Notes: a model not told the origin generated them from the letters alone. A DNA stretch of 64,000 bases from Paenibacillus tepidiphilus (GCF_008635795.1 NZ_VWRQ01000004.1:186001-250000), one strand, 5' to 3'; counted from the stretch's first letter, positions 43,446 to 52,554 are shown. Translations and numbers: made by a program.

Positions 43446-45104
43446 ATGGAAGAGGCGTTTGATCGTACGCCGCGGGAACGCAGACAAGAAATTATATGGG
43501 CTGCGGCGGTTGCCGCAGAGGGCCGGCAGCTGCTGCCGAGCGGATTATGGTTTCATGATGATGTGCGGAACAATTTCTATTATGCATCGTATTTGCTGGC
43601 GGCAGCGGGAGATGCTTCACTGGAGTTGCCGTTTGACCGGGAAGGCGCCAAGCGCAAAGCGGAGGCGGTGCTGCTGGAGACGGTGCTGCTGCAGAACAGG
43701 GTACCCGGCACAGCGCTCTATGGACACTGGCCGCTGAATCTTGATCCGGTGCCGCGTGAGGCCGGCTTTCATGAGCTTCCTGCCGAGCTGATGGGCAGTC
43801 TGATGGTATGGTTCTGGGCCCGTTACGGGGCAGATATGAACGCCGGGCTTAGAGTGGCTTTCCACACGGCAATCGGCCATATTTACCGCAGCGGATTCTT
43901 CCGCAAGCCGCTGGCGGCCTTCAATCATCATGAGGCCAAATATACGGCGGCCAAGCTGATCTTCGGGCAGCTGTTCGCAGATGAAGAGCTGAGAGAGGAC
44001 GGCAAGCGGAGCCTTGCGGCTACACTGGAACGGCTACGCACCTTGGGGATGCCTGAATACGGCGCGCTGCCCTGGTTCTGGCATTGGGTTCAAGCCTTCA
44101 CCTGCGCCTGGGAGCTGGAGCAGGACACGGAAATCCGCGGGATGCTCTCCGCTGTGCTCGATCAGCTCTGGCAGATACGGGCGGAATGGTACATGCGCGG
44201 AGCCTGGGTCGGGGCCCATTCCAGAGGCTGGCCGCATGACCTTCCCGCCGACCGCAATGTGCTGCATGATTATGTGCAATTCGGCGACTTCGAGCTGCCT
44301 GCGGCAATGCCGCGTACGGAATATGCCGGATTCCTGTTCTACGAAGCGCCGGAAGCGGCCCGGCGGACCGCGCTCAACCGGCGGGTATCCCGAGAACTTA
44401 AGAAGCTGGTACACCCGGCCGGAGCTGCTTCGAAGACGCAGGGGCCGCTGCACTCCTATGCGTATATTACCGGAGAAGTCGCTGCGGGCGGTGTGTGGGA
44501 ACGGGCGGAAGAGTTCGACAATGAACAGCTCCGCTGGAGCTTCTCTTTGCCTGTAACTGCCGACGGTAACATCAACCGGCTGTATTTCTTCCACCCGGGC
44601 TCCGGCTACAGGGAAGGCGATCCGCGTCATCAGAGCGGGTATGCCGAGGTCATGTATCATCAGAATACCGTGCTTACGCTGTTTCCGGTTCCGGAAGAGA
44701 GCGGCGAAGCGGTAGTCGGTATTTTGCCGCAGGGGGAATGGATACAGGAGCAGCAAGCGTTGTTCGGCAGATGCGGGGAGGTCTATTTCGCCGTATTTCT
44801 GTCCGGCCCGTATGAGCTTCGTGAAGCCGGAGAATACATGCAGGTTACCCTGCCTGAGGGACCAGCAGGCGTTGTAGTGGAAGCGTTGACTGCGCAGCAG
44901 ACTGCAAAACGGGGAGCTGCCGGAGTCAGCGGGTTTGCCAAGATCATGGGCGAACGGCTGCCTGCTTTTGCAGCAGACCCCGGAATGGAAGCTGAATACC
45001 GCAACTGGTGGAATGAGCGGCTGAGTTTGCGTATGAACGGTACCGGCGGGTCTGAGGCGGTGTTGAATGGTGTTCCGGTTACTTTTGCAGATTATACCGT
45101 ATAG
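43446..45104 (+). CDS. Unrecognised large protein divergent from the kdu operon, possible glycan-active enzyme
   Basis: The 552-residue protein has no signal peptide or membrane segment and I cannot place it in a named family. The first 320 residues are Trp/His/Leu-rich and look helical (GLWFHDDVRNNFYYASYLL, FNHHEAKYTAAKLIFGQLF, LPWFWHWVQAFTCAWELEQD), reminiscent of the alpha/alpha-barrel of polysaccharide lyases and unsaturated-uronyl hydrolases. The rest looks like beta strands, as in the C-terminal sandwich of such lyases. It is divergent from kduI, which handles the products of those enzymes, and shares the GTTC-repeat region and a cre-like site. A role in making unsaturated uronates is inference. 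ATG 43446 follows GGGGAGAG. Confidence 0.8.
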   Translation: MEEAFDRTPRERRQEIIWAAAVAAEGRQLLPSGLWFHDDVRNNFYYASYLLAAAGDASLELPFDREGAKRKAEAVLLETVLLQNRVPGTALYGHWPLNLDPVPREAGFHELPAELMGSLMVWFWARYGADMNAGLRVAFHTAIGHIYRSGFFRKPLAAFNHHEAKYTAAKLIFGQLFADEELREDGKRSLAATLERLRTLGMPEYGALPWFWHWVQAFTCAWELEQDTEIRGMLSAVLDQLWQIRAEWYMRGAWVGAHSRGWPHDLPADRNVLHDYVQFGDFELPAAMPRTEYAGFLFYEAPEAARRTALNRRVSRELKKLVHPAGAASKTQGPLHSYAYITGEVAAGGVWERAEEFDNEQLRWSFSLPVTADGNINRLYFFHPGSGYREGDPRHQSGYAEVMYHQNTVLTLFPVPEESGEAVVGILPQGEWIQEQQALFGRCGEVYFAVFLSGPYELREAGEYMQVTLPEGPAGVVVEALTAQQTAKRGAAGVSGFAKIMGERLPAFAADPGMEAEYRNWWNERLSLRMNGTGGSEAVLNGVPVTFADYTV

Positions 45105-45142
45105 ACGGACATAACGGCTGTTCTTTCTGTTCGCCTGAAAGG

Positions 45143-45170
45143 TTGATGATAAGCCATGCCATGGTATAAT
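45143..45170 (+). promoter_or_regulatory. Sigma-A promoter for the YolD-like gene
   Basis: TTGATG (45143-45148), a 16-base spacer and a perfect TATAAT (45165-45170). Confidence 0.55.
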
Positions 45171-45228
45171 GGTTGAAGGAGCATTTATATGGCTTAATTC
45201 CTGGAGAGGACAACACTGGAGGAATAGC

Positions 45229-45480
45229 GTGGCAAAAGCGAAAGTGGCTAAACGCCCTACAAGAGATGAGTTTGTACTGGAGGAAATCGGCAACCAGCTG
45301 ACAGAAGCTATGCACGAGGCCTCGGAGGTGCTGCTCACGGTTTGGGGGCTGGAGGAGCCGGTGCGGGGAACGATTGTGGGTATGGACCCGCGGACCGGTA
45401 AGGTGCATGTCGGCAAGGAAGAGGCAATGATCAAAGTGCCCTTTATGGATATCATGGCGCTGAACTACCCTCGGGATTAA
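45229..45480 (+). CDS. YolD-like protein
   Basis: The 83-residue product has the YolD-like layout: a basic N-terminus (AKAKVAKRPTRDEFVLEEIG), a central helix, then a small beta region ending in IKVPFMDIMAL, the family's IPFxDIxxI-type motif. YolD-like proteins are often beside Y-family DNA polymerase genes, but none is here. GTG 45229 has GGAGGA at 45218-45223; an in-frame upstream ATG at 45169 overlaps the -10 box and cannot be used by that promoter. A terminator follows at 45563. Function is unknown. Confidence 0.72.
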   Translation: MAKAKVAKRPTRDEFVLEEIGNQLTEAMHEASEVLLTVWGLEEPVRGTIVGMDPRTGKVHVGKEEAMIKVPFMDIMALNYPRD

Positions 45481-45562
45481 CTGCGGGTGCTGCGGTGTGG
45501 CAAAATATGGATGTACTGCTGAGCTGGCTATGCGAATAGAATATCGGGTAAACGCCCGAAGA

Positions 45563-45598
45563 CAAGACTCCATAATTGTATGGAGTCTTGCTGTTTTT
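45563..45598 (+). terminator. Intrinsic terminator after the YolD-like gene
   Basis: CAAGACTCCATA and TATGGAGTCTTG pair perfectly (12 bp) around a four-base loop, followed by CTGTTTTT. The rest of the 383-base gap before the GH26 gene holds the cre-like site at 45784 and no other gene. Confidence 0.9.
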
Positions 45599-45783
45599 AG
45601 GCCTGTGCAGACGGTTTATGTCTTGTGAATTCTGTTGCAAAACGCGCTTTTGGCGGCTGTACAGCGGGCGGATATCCTGTTTTGAGCTTCGCTATTTCCG
45701 CTCCGGGAATAATGAACATGGTCCGACATAAACATCGTTGATTAAGCAAGTTTTTCGTTGCTGCGGCTTCTTGCTGCCAAAGA

Positions 45784-45797
45784 CGAAAACGCTTACA
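45784..45797 (+). promoter_or_regulatory. cre site (CcpA) upstream of the GH26 gene
   Basis: CGAAAACGCTTACA matches TGNAANCGNWNNCA at every fixed base except the first, with A/T flanks as in the extended consensus. It lies 66 bases upstream of GTG 45864. Confidence 0.6.
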
Positions 45798-45863
45798 TTT
45801 GAGGAGCCGGACGATGCACGCATCGAATTTCAACCGGCACAATCAAATGGAGGCCTGATTAAA

Positions 45864-48800
45864 GTGGCAGCACGAACGGGCAATACCTGGTTCCATGCTT
45901 GGCTGGCCATCGCTCTGTTTGTGGCATCAATCGTTTGGACGCCTGCACCGCTTCTGGCTGCAGGCGAGAATCTGCTGGGCAACCCCGGATTTGAAGCGGG
46001 GGATACAGGTTGGGAGAAGTGGGGGGCACCTGCAGTAACCACAGCGGAGAAGCACGGAGGCGCCAAGAGTCTGCTGGTAAAGCGGAATACGGGCGGCGCT
46101 TCGGCTGCGGTTCCGGTAGTACCGGGCAAGACTTACCGGATCGGGCTGTGGGTCAAATTCGCCGGAACGGGGGTGACGTCAGCCACCGTGGATATGGACT
46201 ACTTCGGAACGCAGCAGGGCAAGCAGAGACTCACCTTCTCGGGTTCGACGGGCTGGGAGTACCGCCAGCTGCTGTATACCCCGGGTCCGGGCGTAGCTCA
46301 TATCCGGCTGTCATTCTGGAACGGCACCAGCAAGGATTATTATATTGACGATGCGGTAATCCGGGAGAACGTCGACATTGAGCGGCCTTCAACACCCGGC
46401 GCCTGGCAGAGCAGGGCTCAGCCGGACGCACTTGAGCTGGACTGGAACGGCTCCACCGATGATATGGGCGTCGACTCTTATTTGTTGTCTTACAAGAAAA
46501 GCGATGATCCGGACTGGAGCACGGTAACTGTTCCTCACCTGGAGACGGTAACCCGCTATACCTACACGCTGCAGAATCTGGAGCCTTATTCAGTTTACGC
46601 AGTGATGCTGCGCGCCAAGGATACCGCAGGCAATACTTCTGAGGCTGTAATGGGGCTGGAAGCGACGCCGGGAAGCAATCTGGTGAACAACGGCGGGTTC
46701 GAGACCGGAAATACACTGCCGTGGGCGGCAGTTACCGGAACCGTACAGACTGTAACCTATGGTACGTACGGCGGACAATACGCGCTGCAATTGTCCGGCG
46801 GTGCGGCGGTCTCTGCGGAAGAGATACAGGTAACGGGCGGAGGCTCATACCTGGTCTCGTTCTGGAGCCGCTCGGCAGCGGCGCCGCCGCATCCGCCAAC
46901 CGTTAGCGTAGCGGTCTATAACGGCAGTACGGCCGCTGTCGTGCCGCTGTCGGCAGACCCTGCGGCGGTCTGGAGCCGGACGCAGCAGGTGATACCGGCC
47001 GGTGAAGACAGCGTGGGGCTGACGTTTCAAGCCGGCAACAGCGGAACTGCGGAGCTGATGCTTGACGATGTATTCGTCGGCAGGCTGCCGGAGCTCCCGG
47101 CCGATCTCTCGCCGGGTCTACCTGCCGGCTTCACCGCAACCGGTGTCGACGGCGTATCGGCAGATCTGGAATGGCTGGCATCATCCGGACCCTTCGGTGT
47201 CCGGGAGTACCGGTTAAGCTATAAGCCGGTCTCTGCCGGCGCGTGGAGTACGCTGACCATTCCTTATATCCCGGGACAGACAGCTTACAGCTACAAGCTT
47301 GAAGGGCTGGTTCCCGAAACGGTATATGAGCTTGAACTGCGTGCGGTCAGTGAAGGTACCGCTGTCTCTCCGCCGGCGGCTGCCTCGGCAACGACCGGCA
47401 CGATGTCGCCGGTAAATCCGGATGCAAGTCCGGAAGCGGCCGCGCTGCTGGACCGGCTGTATGCCACCGTAGGCCATGCCGTATATACCGGCCAGCATAA
47501 TTATTATGAAGCACCGTCCGAGTGGTATGATACTGCGGCTGAGCTGACGGGATATTACCCGGCAATATGGGGCTCGGATTTTGCTTACTATATCGGGGGA
47601 GATCTGGCTGAGCTTCGTCAGGGAATGATTGATGAAGCGATTGCGCAGGGGCAGGCGGGCAGTATTGTGACCCTGACCTACCATCAGATCAGGCCGACAG
47701 ACCCGGCAACCTCCGGCTGGGAAAGTGTCACGGGCGATGTCACTCCCGCCCAGATGGCGGATATCGTGACCCCCGGAACAGCGTTATATGAGATCTGGGC
47801 AGCTCAGATGGACGAAGTGGCAGGGTATCTGGCGCAGCTGAGGGATGCCGGCATTCCGGTGCTGTGGCGGCCCTACCATGAGATGAACGCCGAATTCTTC
47901 TGGTGGGGCGCGCGGCCGGACCTGTTCCGCCAGCTGTGGCACAATATGTATGAGCGGTTCACTCAGGTTCACGGGCTGAACAATCTGCTGTGGGTCTGGA
48001 GCCCGAATGCCGAGAGCTCCTGGGCTTATGATTCCCAGCCGTATTACCCCGGCCATAATGAAGTGGATGTGCTGGCCATGGATATCTACAACAACGATTT
48101 CCGGGATTCCTATTACGCTAAGCTGAACAAATTAAGCGGCGGGCGGATTATTGCCGTCGGAGAGAACGGAGAGCTGCCGGATATGGAAATGCTGCGGGAG
48201 AAGCAGCCCCGCTATGCCTACTTCATGACCTGGTCCAATTACCTGTCCGACAAAAACTCGCTGAGCGCCATCCAGGCTGTCTACAGCCATCCCCGGGCCG
48301 TGAACCGCGGTGAGACGGGGAACGGCCCGTATGTGCCGCCGCCGCAGGACAGCTATCTGATTGATGATTTTGAGGGCTACGGCAGCTCAAACGGCAGCCT
48401 GCGGGCCAAGTGGCAGCGCAACGTCTCCGGCAATGCGGCAACCGTCACGCTGGACACGTATCACTTAAGCGAGGGCACCTATGGTCTGAAGCTGGATTAT
48501 ACCGTCGGAAATCCGGGTTATGCGGGCTTCTACCGCTCCATGGGCAAGGAATGGCCCGGCATGGAGGCCATCTCCTTCTGGCTGCAGCCGGACGGATCGA
48601 ACCGTCAGCTGGCCGTGCAGTTTCATGAGACGAACGGAGAGGTATGGGAAGCGAGCCTGCGGATACAAGGAACTGCGCCGGTTCAGATAACGCTGCCGTT
48701 CAGCTCCTTCGTGCGCCCGGGATGGTCGACGGGCGGCAACGGCGTCATTGATCCCGGCTCCATCAAGGAGTTCGCCTTCTATATCGCCCAAGGCAGCGGC

Positions 48801-48866
48801 ACGCCGGGCAGCGGAACACTTTATATCGACAACGTCAGGGCCGTGAAGCTGCCCGGCGGGTCCTGA
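45864..48866 (+). CDS. Secreted multidomain GH26 endo-mannanase-like enzyme
   Basis: From GTG 45864 (TGGAGG at 45848-45853) the protein has 1000 residues. Order: signal peptide (cut near LLAAGE, residue 34), a CenC-type carbohydrate-binding module (about 36-165), fibronectin III (about 175-270), a second CenC-like module (about 272-410), a second fibronectin III (about 420-510), a GH26 domain (about 520-860) and a C-terminal binding module (LIDDFEGYGSSNGS onward). The acid/base Glu673 lies in WRPYHEMN and the nucleophile Glu767 in VGENGELP. GH26 enzymes cut beta-1,4-mannans and, in some members, beta-1,3-xylan or mixed glucan. The frame is open from 45738 but that start lacks a signal peptide and ribosome site. 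A cre site precedes it. Confidence 0.93.
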   Translation: MAARTGNTWFHAWLAIALFVASIVWTPAPLLAAGENLLGNPGFEAGDTGWEKWGAPAVTTAEKHGGAKSLLVKRNTGGASAAVPVVPGKTYRIGLWVKFAGTGVTSATVDMDYFGTQQGKQRLTFSGSTGWEYRQLLYTPGPGVAHIRLSFWNGTSKDYYIDDAVIRENVDIERPSTPGAWQSRAQPDALELDWNGSTDDMGVDSYLLSYKKSDDPDWSTVTVPHLETVTRYTYTLQNLEPYSVYAVMLRAKDTAGNTSEAVMGLEATPGSNLVNNGGFETGNTLPWAAVTGTVQTVTYGTYGGQYALQLSGGAAVSAEEIQVTGGGSYLVSFWSRSAAAPPHPPTVSVAVYNGSTAAVVPLSADPAAVWSRTQQVIPAGEDSVGLTFQAGNSGTAELMLDDVFVGRLPELPADLSPGLPAGFTATGVDGVSADLEWLASSGPFGVREYRLSYKPVSAGAWSTLTIPYIPGQTAYSYKLEGLVPETVYELELRAVSEGTAVSPPAAASATTGTMSPVNPDASPEAAALLDRLYATVGHAVYTGQHNYYEAPSEWYDTAAELTGYYPAIWGSDFAYYIGGDLAELRQGMIDEAIAQGQAGSIVTLTYHQIRPTDPATSGWESVTGDVTPAQMADIVTPGTALYEIWAAQMDEVAGYLAQLRDAGIPVLWRPYHEMNAEFFWWGARPDLFRQLWHNMYERFTQVHGLNNLLWVWSPNAESSWAYDSQPYYPGHNEVDVLAMDIYNNDFRDSYYAKLNKLSGGRIIAVGENGELPDMEMLREKQPRYAYFMTWSNYLSDKNSLSAIQAVYSHPRAVNRGETGNGPYVPPPQDSYLIDDFEGYGSSNGSLRAKWQRNVSGNAATVTLDTYHLSEGTYGLKLDYTVGNPGYAGFYRSMGKEWPGMEAISFWLQPDGSNRQLAVQFHETNGEVWEASLRIQGTAPVQITLPFSSFVRPGWSTGGNGVIDPGSIKEFAFYIAQGSGTPGSGTLYIDNVRAVKLPGGS

Positions 48867-48938
48867 GCATTGCTCCGAAACCGGATTCGGTTGACTGCGC
48901 AAATATGAAATTTAAAGATAGAACCGGCCGGCAATCAT

Positions 48939-48971
48939 AGGGTATACTGGACACAGGGATACCCTTTTTTT
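48939..48971 (+). terminator. Intrinsic terminator after the GH26 gene
   Basis: AGGGTAT (48939-48945) pairs with ATACCCT (48959-48965), with an inner CTG/CAG pair, followed by T7. Confidence 0.82.
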
Positions 48972-49068
48972 ACTATATAAAATAAAATATAGCATGATTT
49001 GCAGCAGTGGCTCTTTTTTTGACCGAATCCCTGGTTTCCGCTATTTCGGTTTGAAGGATGGGATAGGC

Positions 49069-50358
49069 ATGTATACAGTGCTGCTGGTGGATGATGATCC
49101 GCTTGATCTTAAGGGTTTGGAGAGACTGGTAGACTGGAAAGGGCTGGGACTGGCAGTCATCGCCAGTGCAGGCGGCGCAAATGAAGCACTTGAAGTGCTG
49201 AGGTCCGAAGCGGTGGACATTCTGATGACGGATATCCGGATGCCGGGCATATCCGGTATCGAGCTTGCCCGCCGGGCAGCAGAATATAGCCCCGGACTGA
49301 AGGTTGTGTTCATCAGCAGCCAGGAGGATTTCAGCTATGCCAGACAGGCGATTGCGCTGAATGCCTCCGGCTATGTCATGAAGCCGGTCAACGGCAGTGA
49401 GCTGTACCATACGCTGACAGGGGTGCGGCAGCAGCTTGACCGCGAAAGGGCTTCTGCACGGCTGGAGCGCGATTATGCCGAGATGCAGCCGCTGCTGCGG
49501 CGGGAGCTGCTTAGCCGGCTGCTGGTAGACAGCCGGGATGCCAGCCCAATGCTCTCCCTGCTAGCGCGGAGCGGCTTGATCTGGCCCGCAGCCAGGCTTT
49601 ATACCGGCTTGCTTGGCCCTGACGGCATGCAGCGGAAGCGAGCCTGTCCCGGGCAGGAAGCGCTGCTGCACAAAGGACTCCAACTGGAGGCTGCAGTTGA
49701 GCAATTCAGCGCGGAAGAGCAGATCCTCTTTTGCCGGGTGGACCCGCTGCACTACGCCCTGATTCTGGAGGAAGACTATGAACGCGGCCGTCTCGGAAGG
49801 CTGATCAAGCTGGCAGCGGAGCAGGCGAATATTGCCGTCACCATCGGGTATGGCCCGATTGTAGCGAATCCGGGAGAGCTGTACCGCTCCTTCCAGGGAG
49901 CCAAGGAAGCACTGAAGCTGGCGACGGACGAGGAGGATACAGGGCGGCACGCCCCATTCCGGGGAAGCCACGGGATGAATTTGCGGCTCAAGCGCCGGAG
50001 GTCCGAGGTTCCGGAGCAGCAGCGGAAGCGTCAAGGCAAGAAGCGCAAGCTGATCGCCGAGATGAAGACTTATATCGACGAGCATCTGGCAGACCGTCTG
50101 CTGCTGCGGGACGCGGCAGAGCATTTCTCCTTCTCGCCCAATCACCTGGGAAGAATCTTTTATGAAGAGACCGGCATTTATTTCTCCGACTATGTCCATC
50201 TGCGGCGGCTGGAACGGGTGAAGACCTTACTGGCCGATCCGAAGCTGAAAATATACGAAGCCGCAGAGCGGGCGGGCTACAAAAATCTGTCCCATTTCAG
50301 CAAGCAGTTCAAGGCCCATTTCGGTGTCAGTCCCGGAGATTACCGGAGATATCTCTGA
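49069..50358 (+). CDS. YesN-type response regulator (receiver plus AraC domain)
   Basis: The 429-residue protein has an N-terminal receiver with acidic triad DDD (residues 8-10), phospho-acceptor Asp55 in MTDIRMP and Lys in VMKPVN, a middle region of about 200 residues, and a C-terminal AraC DNA-binding domain (DRLLLRDAAEHFSFSPNHLG; GYKNLSHFSKQFKAHFG). Such regulators normally pair with a YesM-type sensor kinase and control sugar uptake operons, but no kinase is adjacent, so the partner is distant or missing. It lies 202 bases after the GH26 gene and beyond a terminator. ATG 49069 has AAGGATGGGA upstream; the open frame before it lacks one. Confidence 0.9.
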   Translation: MYTVLLVDDDPLDLKGLERLVDWKGLGLAVIASAGGANEALEVLRSEAVDILMTDIRMPGISGIELARRAAEYSPGLKVVFISSQEDFSYARQAIALNASGYVMKPVNGSELYHTLTGVRQQLDRERASARLERDYAEMQPLLRRELLSRLLVDSRDASPMLSLLARSGLIWPAARLYTGLLGPDGMQRKRACPGQEALLHKGLQLEAAVEQFSAEEQILFCRVDPLHYALILEEDYERGRLGRLIKLAAEQANIAVTIGYGPIVANPGELYRSFQGAKEALKLATDEEDTGRHAPFRGSHGMNLRLKRRRSEVPEQQRKRQGKKRKLIAEMKTYIDEHLADRLLLRDAAEHFSFSPNHLGRIFYEETGIYFSDYVHLRRLERVKTLLADPKLKIYEAAERAGYKNLSHFSKQFKAHFGVSPGDYRRYL

Positions 50359-50396
50359 GCTGCAGTGCGCGAGGCAGCGGCTAACGAATGAAATAA

Positions 50397-50433
50397 CCCC
50401 CGGCACGCCTGTAACAGGCAGGCGTGCCGGGGG
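50397..50433. terminator. Strong hairpin between convergent genes
   Basis: CCCCCGGCACGCCTG (50397-50411) and CAGGCGTGCCGGGGG (50419-50433) form a perfect 15-bp stem between the response regulator and the convergent GNAT gene. T tracts are poor on both sides. Confidence 0.65.
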
Positions 50434-50467
50434 CTGTTGCAGCTTATGTATGATGACCTGGGTCCGG

Positions 50468-50890
50468 TTAACGCAGCTCTTTTTTCAGATAATACTGTTT
50501 GGCTCCGTCATAGGGGGAATCGTCCAGCACGCCGAAGATTGTGTATCCCAGCTTCTGATAGAAGTCGGGTGCCTGGAAGCTGAAGGTTTCGAGCTGGATA
50601 TACCGCAGGCTGCGGCTGCGTGCAAGCTGTTCGGCCTGCTCCAGCAGCTTCGTGCCGATGCTCTGACCGCGGAGCGATTCATCGACCCACAGAAAATCCA
50701 CGTGCATCTGTCGCCAGTAGATGGATGCGGTAAGGCCGGCCGTCACTTCCCCGCTGTCATCAAGCAGGGTCAGCTCGACCGTCTCCACTTCATCGCTCAA
50801 CTTGCCTGCGGCTTGTGCCAGATTATATTGCAGCAGCTTGGGTCTGACCTTGCTGTTCTCTTTGGCGATCCACGCTTCCGTTATATTCAT
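50468..50890 (-). CDS. GNAT family N-acetyltransferase
   Basis: The 140-residue protein carries the GNAT acetyl-CoA motif A (LWVDESLRGQSIGTKLLEQAE, about residues 73-93) and the GNAT C-terminal pattern (FYQKLGYTIFG, about 112-122). Substrate is not evident. The ATG has GGAGGTG just upstream on the minus strand. It is convergent with the response regulator and divergent from the YbaK gene. Confidence 0.88.
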   Translation of the reverse strand: MNITEAWIAKENSKVRPKLLQYNLAQAAGKLSDEVETVELTLLDDSGEVTAGLTASIYWRQMHVDFLWVDESLRGQSIGTKLLEQAEQLARSRSLRYIQLETFSFQAPDFYQKLGYTIFGVLDDSPYDGAKQYYLKKELR

Positions 50891-51069
50891 TCCACACCTC
50901 CATAATTGGGATTGCTTCGGACGCTGTTATCTTAGCTGTTCTCAGATTATTGCACGGTGCCGCCAGCTTGTCAAAAGATGGTTGCCCGCCGCGCAGCGCG
51001 TGCATTATACTGTTAGAAATGTTCGGCAGCCAGCGGAGACTGGCTGGGGTACGGGAAGGACGGAGAAGG

Positions 51070-51543
51070 ATGCAGACAGTCAAGACCAACGCGCTTCGCC
51101 TGCTGGAGGCTAGTGGCGCTAAAGTAAAGGTACACAGCTATGACAATGAGGACGGGGCGATCCACGGAACCGCAGTGGCCGAGAAGATCGGCCTGCCGCC
51201 GGAGACGGTGTTCAAGACGCTTGTCGCCCACAGCGGAGCCCATCTGTATGTGTTCGTCATCCCGGTTGGCGAGGAGCTGGATTTGAAGAAAGCGGCCAAA
51301 GCGGCGGGGGAGAAGAAGATTGAAATGCTGCCGATGAAGGACCTGCTGAAATATACCGGATATGTCCGGGGCGGCTGCTCGCCGGTAGGAATGAAGAAGC
51401 TGTATCCGACATTTATTGAGGAAAGCGCGGAGCTCCAGGATACCATAGCCGTCAGCGCCGGCAAAATCGGCCTGCAGATGGAGGTGGCTCCGGGGGAGCT
51501 GGCTGGAATGGTCGGCGGAATGTTTTGTGATTTGGTGAAATAG
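51070..51543 (+). CDS. ybaK: Cys-tRNA(Pro) deacylase YbaK
   Basis: The 157-residue protein is of the YbaK/ProX editing family, which removes cysteine wrongly attached to tRNA(Pro). The catalytic-site Lys lies in ETVFKTLV (near residue 46), and the family GYVRGGCSPVGMKK motif is near residue 95. ATG 51070 is immediately preceded by an AAGGACGGAGAAGG stretch; the frame is open from 50950 but family length supports the later start. The next gene begins 23 bases after its stop. Confidence 0.92.
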   Translation: MQTVKTNALRLLEASGAKVKVHSYDNEDGAIHGTAVAEKIGLPPETVFKTLVAHSGAHLYVFVIPVGEELDLKKAAKAAGEKKIEMLPMKDLLKYTGYVRGGCSPVGMKKLYPTFIEESAELQDTIAVSAGKIGLQMEVAPGELAGMVGGMFCDLVK

Positions 51544-51565
51544 CGGCCGGAGAGGCGGTTTAGCG

Positions 51566-52051
51566 ATGGAAGAACTTTTACCAATCCTGGCGTATGGCTT
51601 GCCTGCGGTGATCATCATTCATTATGTGTTTATACGCGGGCTGCCCTTATGGAAGCGGCGTAATGGGAAGGATTCCATTCAGGTATATGGAGGCGGGTTT
51701 TTTGCCAGGAACAACAGGACTTATCACAGGGCTTTAGCAACGATGATTTGTTTATCCGTCGGGCTCAGCTTTTATGGTCTGTATTACGGTGACGGTTTCC
51801 GGCCTATTGTGTTAATGGGGATGTCAACACCGATAATTTGTTCGGCCATACTCTATACCACAAGCCTTTTTTATATGCGGGTTAAAGAGGATGGTGTTTA
51901 TATTGCGAATGAATTTTATGTGTGGGATCAGATTGATGGAGTTATCTTAACCGAAGGAAGCTATAAAGAGTATCTTTTAATGGTAACCATACATATTAGC
52001 AGCGGGTCTGCGGGGTGCAAGGGTTACATAAGTGAAAGAGATACTATATAG
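51566..52051 (+). CDS. Hypothetical membrane protein, possibly with a disrupted C-terminus
   Basis: The 161-residue product has about three membrane segments (residues 5-25, 57-77 and 82-104) and then a soluble part with beta-like segments (DGVYIANEFYVWDQIDGVILTEG, YLLMVTIHIS) as in proteins with a PH-like cytosolic tail. The last dozen residues (GCKGYISERDTI) look out of character and the gene ends at the edge of a gene-free AT-rich stretch, so the 3' end may be truncated or frameshifted. I do not recognise the family. ATG 51566 has GAGAGGCGG about ten bases upstream. Confidence 0.65.
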   Translation: MEELLPILAYGLPAVIIIHYVFIRGLPLWKRRNGKDSIQVYGGGFFARNNRTYHRALATMICLSVGLSFYGLYYGDGFRPIVLMGMSTPIICSAILYTTSLFYMRVKEDGVYIANEFYVWDQIDGVILTEGSYKEYLLMVTIHISSGSAGCKGYISERDTI

Positions 52052-52367
52052 ATTGAACTAAAGATTTTTGTGTCGGGATTAGCCGTGACGCAAGAAAACA
52101 ATTGGACTTCCGGTCGCTTCCCGTCCGTAGATTTCTTGATTTATACCGCTTGTTGCGGTTCCGGCCACCGCCTGATGGCTTTCCGCAGTAAAGCTGATAG
52201 GCGAAGCACGGGCTGTCATCGTTGTAAGCTGCTGTAATGTAGATCGTGATCATCCTCCACACAGGTCAAATCAATAAGATAGATAAGGAAGGCCAAGAGC
52301 ACCTATGACTAAAGGCGACAGCAGCTATTGCTCTTAATGACCTCGCTAACCGCTGCTAAGCTGCTAA

Positions 52368-52554
52368 TTGCAGTTTGTACAACTATATTCATCTAAATAG
52401 GCCGTTTCCCGGCTATAGTTGCATTTCGTACATCTATCTTCTTGCTTTAGGGCAGTTTGATCCCCATATGCTGATTTTAGTTGCACGAAATACATCTATC
52501 CTTCAAAAATGGGTGCATACCTAACAAATAGTTGTACGAAATACATTTATCCTT
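52368..52554 (+). repeat. Four spaced copies of a 23-bp intergenic repeat
   Basis: Copies lie at 52368-52393 (TTGCAGTTTGTACAACTATA then TTCATC), 52419-52441 (TTGCATTTCGTACATCTATC then TTC), 52481-52503 (TTGCACGAAATACATCTATC then CTT) and 52532-52554 (TTGTACGAAATACATTTATC then CTT). Starts are 51, 62 and 51 bases apart. The last two differ at two positions; the first two are more diverged. Confidence 0.7.

Noticed and set aside
44034..45455. A 473-codon minus-strand frame opposite the 43446 gene
   Set aside because: It runs through the YolD-like gene and its promoter, lacks a ribosome site and reads as low-complexity shadow sequence. The plus-strand frame has the start signals.
52368..52554. 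CRISPR array
   Set aside because: Only four diverged copies, unequal spacing, and no cas genes in the window.
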